Assembly: GCA_963829845.1 (NCBI GenBank)
Contig: CAWHKD010000017.1
Span: 123,456-187,455, forward strand
DNA from: Gaiellasilicea sp963829845
GTDB lineage: Bacteria; Actinomycetota; Thermoleophilia; Gaiellales; Gaiellaceae
Direction: 5' to 3'
Length of the DNA stretch: 64,000 bases
Shown: piece by piece, positions 62,534-64,000 of the stretch
Layout of the letters: every line of letters starts with the position of its first letter
Numbering within the stretch: the first letter of the stretch is position 1
Notes under the pieces: model-generated
Databases searched by the model: none
What the model was told of the DNA's origin: nothing
The model's input: the letters and a program-made list of their open reading frames with translations, nothing else
Made by a program: the position numbers and the translations under genes

Positions 62534-63754
62534 GTGTCGGTCGGAACCGCGTTCTATCCCCGGACCGCACGACTCAACACCAAGCAGCAGTGGCGGGAAT
62601 GGTCGGGCTATCTCGCGGCGAGCGCGTACTCCGACTCCCACGAGATCGAGTACAACGCGATCCGGGAGGCGGCGGCGCTCATCGACGTCTCTCCGCTCTA
62701 CAAGTACCTGGTCTCCGGGCCCGACGCCATGCGGCTCGTCGACCGCGTGATCACGCGGGACGCGAGCAAGCTCGCCGTCGGCCGCGTCTACTACACGTCC
62801 TGGTGCAACGAGGACGGCCGCGTGGTCGACGACGGGACAGTAGCCCGGCTGGAGGAGCAGACCTACCGCTGGACCGCCGCCGACTCGTCGCTGCGCTGGC
62901 TCCGGATGAACGCTCGCGGGCTGGACGTCGAGCTCGAGGACGTGAGCGAACGCATCTCCGCGCTGGCCGTGCAGGGGCCGCTGAGCCGCGACGTGCTCGA
63001 GGCGGCCACCGAGATGTCCTGGGGCGACCTCAAGTACTTCGGCCGGCGGGCGGCGCAGGTCGGCAGCATCCCCGTCGACATCTCCCGGACCGGCTATACG
63101 GGCGACCTCGGCTACGAGGTGTGGGTCGAGAGCGCTCAGGCGGTCGAGCTCTGGGACGCCCTCGTGCGGGCGGGGAGCGCCTACGGCATCCGGCCAGCCG
63201 GGATGCTCGCCCTCGACATCGCGCGGATCGAGGCAGGGCTGATCCTCATCGAAGTGGATTTCGACTCTGTCCGGCGCGCGCTGATTCCCGAGCAGTCGTA
63301 CTCGCCCTTCGAGCTGGGCGTCCTGGGCCGCTTCGTCGACTTCGAGAAGCCGGTGGAGTTCGTCGGCCGTCGCGAGCTCGAGCGGGAACAGGGTCGCGGG
63401 GGGCCTCCGCGGAGGCTTGTCGGGCTAGAGCTCGACTGGGAGCCACTCGAGGAGCTCTACCGTGCGAAGGGGCTGACGCCGACGCTGGAGCCGGCCGCCT
63501 CGCGTGTCCCGGTTCCTGTGTACGCGCGGGGCCGCCAGATCGGCAAGGCGACCAGCACGACGTGGAGCCCGACACTGAAGAAGGTGGTTGCGCTGGCGTC
63601 AGTCGCTGCCGACCAAAGCAAGCTCGGCACGAGGATCGACGTCGAGTGGACGGTGGAAGCGCGGCGCAGCCGCACGGCGGGGACGGTGGTGGAGCTGCCG
63701 TTCTTCAACCCGATGCGCAAGACCTCGACGGTCGCTCAATCACCGGCCCCCTAG
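62534..63754 (+). CDS. GcvT-family aminomethyltransferase-like protein (DmdA-type relative)
   Basis: A 406-residue T-protein-fold enzyme starting at GTG 62534, seven bases after the previous gene's stop. IEYNAIREAAALIDVSPLYKYLVSGPDAMRLVDRVITRD, GRVYYTSWCNEDGRVVDDGTVARLEEQTYRWTAADSSLRWL, SRTGYTGDLGYEVWVESAQAVELWDALVRAGSAYGIRPAGMLALDIARIEAGLILIEVDFDS match the family. It is homologous to its upstream neighbour. Probable role: transfer of a methyl or formaldehyde-level carbon to tetrahydrofolate from a methylated amine or sulfonium. Confidence 0.85.
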   Translation: MSVGTAFYPRTARLNTKQQWREWSGYLAASAYSDSHEIEYNAIREAAALIDVSPLYKYLVSGPDAMRLVDRVITRDASKLAVGRVYYTSWCNEDGRVVDDGTVARLEEQTYRWTAADSSLRWLRMNARGLDVELEDVSERISALAVQGPLSRDVLEAATEMSWGDLKYFGRRAAQVGSIPVDISRTGYTGDLGYEVWVESAQAVELWDALVRAGSAYGIRPAGMLALDIARIEAGLILIEVDFDSVRRALIPEQSYSPFELGVLGRFVDFEKPVEFVGRRELEREQGRGGPPRRLVGLELDWEPLEELYRAKGLTPTLEPAASRVPVPVYARGRQIGKATSTTWSPTLKKVVALASVAADQSKLGTRIDVEWTVEARRSRTAGTVVELPFFNPMRKTSTVAQSPAP

Positions 63755-63920
63755 CTTCACAGTCGGCGAACTCCACGAGGACGCGATCGAGATCGGTGTA
63801 GCGACTTCTCGCTCTACCTACGCGCCTACTGTCCCCAAACAGGCCATCCTCGTCGGACACTGGACACCGCCCGCCGTCGAACGCGCCACCTGATCTGCGC
63901 GGTGGCTTTGACGCGGATCC

Positions 63921-63932
63921 TGAACCTGCGAC
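63921..63932. repeat. 12-bp direct repeat of the tRNA T-arm
   Basis: TGAACCTGCGAC occurs here and again at 63979-63990 inside the tRNA-Met T-arm (58 bases apart). Might be a further integration scar or a chance duplication. Confidence 0.4.
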
Positions 63933-63934
63933 AG

Positions 63935-63960
63935 AAAAGCCCCGCAAAGCGGGGCTTTTT
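63935..63960 (-). terminator. Intrinsic terminator of the tRNA-Met gene
   Basis: On the minus strand AAAAGCCCCGC, TTT loop, GCGGGGCTTTT, then a T-rich end; it begins three bases after the tRNA's 3' base. Confidence 0.8.
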
Positions 63961-63962
63961 AA

Positions 63963-64000
63963 TAGCGGGGGCAGGATTTGAACCTGCGACCTCCGGGTTA
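63963..64000 (-). tRNA. tRNA-Met (probably initiator), 3' half only
   Basis: The minus strand from 64000 reads TAACCCGG, the loop end of a CAT anticodon followed by the CCC of the anticodon stem, then AGGTCGCAGGTTCAAATCC and TGCCCCCGCTA: variable loop, intact T-arm (GCAGG/CCTGC around TTCAAAT), acceptor strand and discriminator A. The CCA end is not encoded. The three C residues of the anticodon stem match initiator tRNA. The 5' half and most of the anticodon lie beyond the window. Confidence 0.75.

Overview
This 64-kb window is high-GC, densely packed DNA with frequent GTG starts and 1-14 bp stop/start overlaps. Its gene content (trpD, trpCF fusion, trpB, trpA in order; NarL-type two-component pair; many VOC/glyoxalase proteins; several ECF sigma factors; LuxR, TetR and MFS genes; a DUF7144-like membrane protein; mycothiol-era style accessory enzymes) points to an actinomycete. 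The small conserved basic proteins and general style suggest Thermoleophilia (Gaiellales/Solirubrobacterales), but that is inference from gene style, not from a marker gene.

Layout. 1-4.0 kb: 3' part of a tryptophan operon, with trpD cut by the window edge, a trpC-trpF fusion whose TrpF half is short, and a collapsed methyltransferase remnant between trpB and trpA. 4.2-9.7 kb: a small secreted protein made of an 11-residue ADWSS repeat, a hybrid sensor kinase, an orphan peptide-binding protein, an AlgH-family protein, a small anchored protein, and two copies of a hairpin element with covarying stems. 9.8-16.4 kb: VOC protein, flavin monooxygenase, kinase/regulator pair, SDR and QueA-like genes. 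16.4-23 kb: an export/VOC operon, a STAS protein and an ECF sigma gene, all preceded by the same promoter-like signature GATGAGTT-N15-GTC; this is the best regulatory signal in the window. 23.2-24.1 kb: IF-1, a cold-shock-like protein and two tiny genes. 24.1-28.4 kb: a tight five-gene reverse operon (VOC, GST, citrate-synthase-like, PaaK-like ligase, core MetE). 28.5-30 kb: DGPF protein plus ECF42-type sigma factor. 30.1-45.2 kb: haloperoxidase-like protein, a broken LAL regulator, TetR/MFS pair with operator, propeller protein, dienelactone hydrolase, membrane enzymes including a holin-phosphodiesterase fusion, a flippase-like protein and an AI-2E family exporter. 45.4-50.8 kb: ZIP transporter and two glycan-cleaving enzymes (GH63-like, glycogen-debranching). 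50.9-57.8 kb: accessory stretch beginning at a truncated Zn-alcohol dehydrogenase and containing a nucleotidyltransferase, a tRNA-like sequence, a LuxR / noncatalytic hydrolase / berberine-bridge-type oxidase trio and an integrase remnant. 58-63.8 kb: two phytoene-desaturase-like FAD enzymes divergent from two GcvT/DmdA-like methyltransferases. The right edge is a partial tRNA-Met gene on the minus strand with its terminator.

Two things colour the whole annotation. First, five otherwise well conserved genes carry one or two small frameshifts, most of them single-base changes in or beside short homopolymers, which could be real decay or residual assembly error. Second, the tRNA-Met 3' end at the right edge has a short echo about 6.2 kb to the left beside an integrase-like fragment, so the FAD/GcvT block may be an integrated or once-targeted segment.
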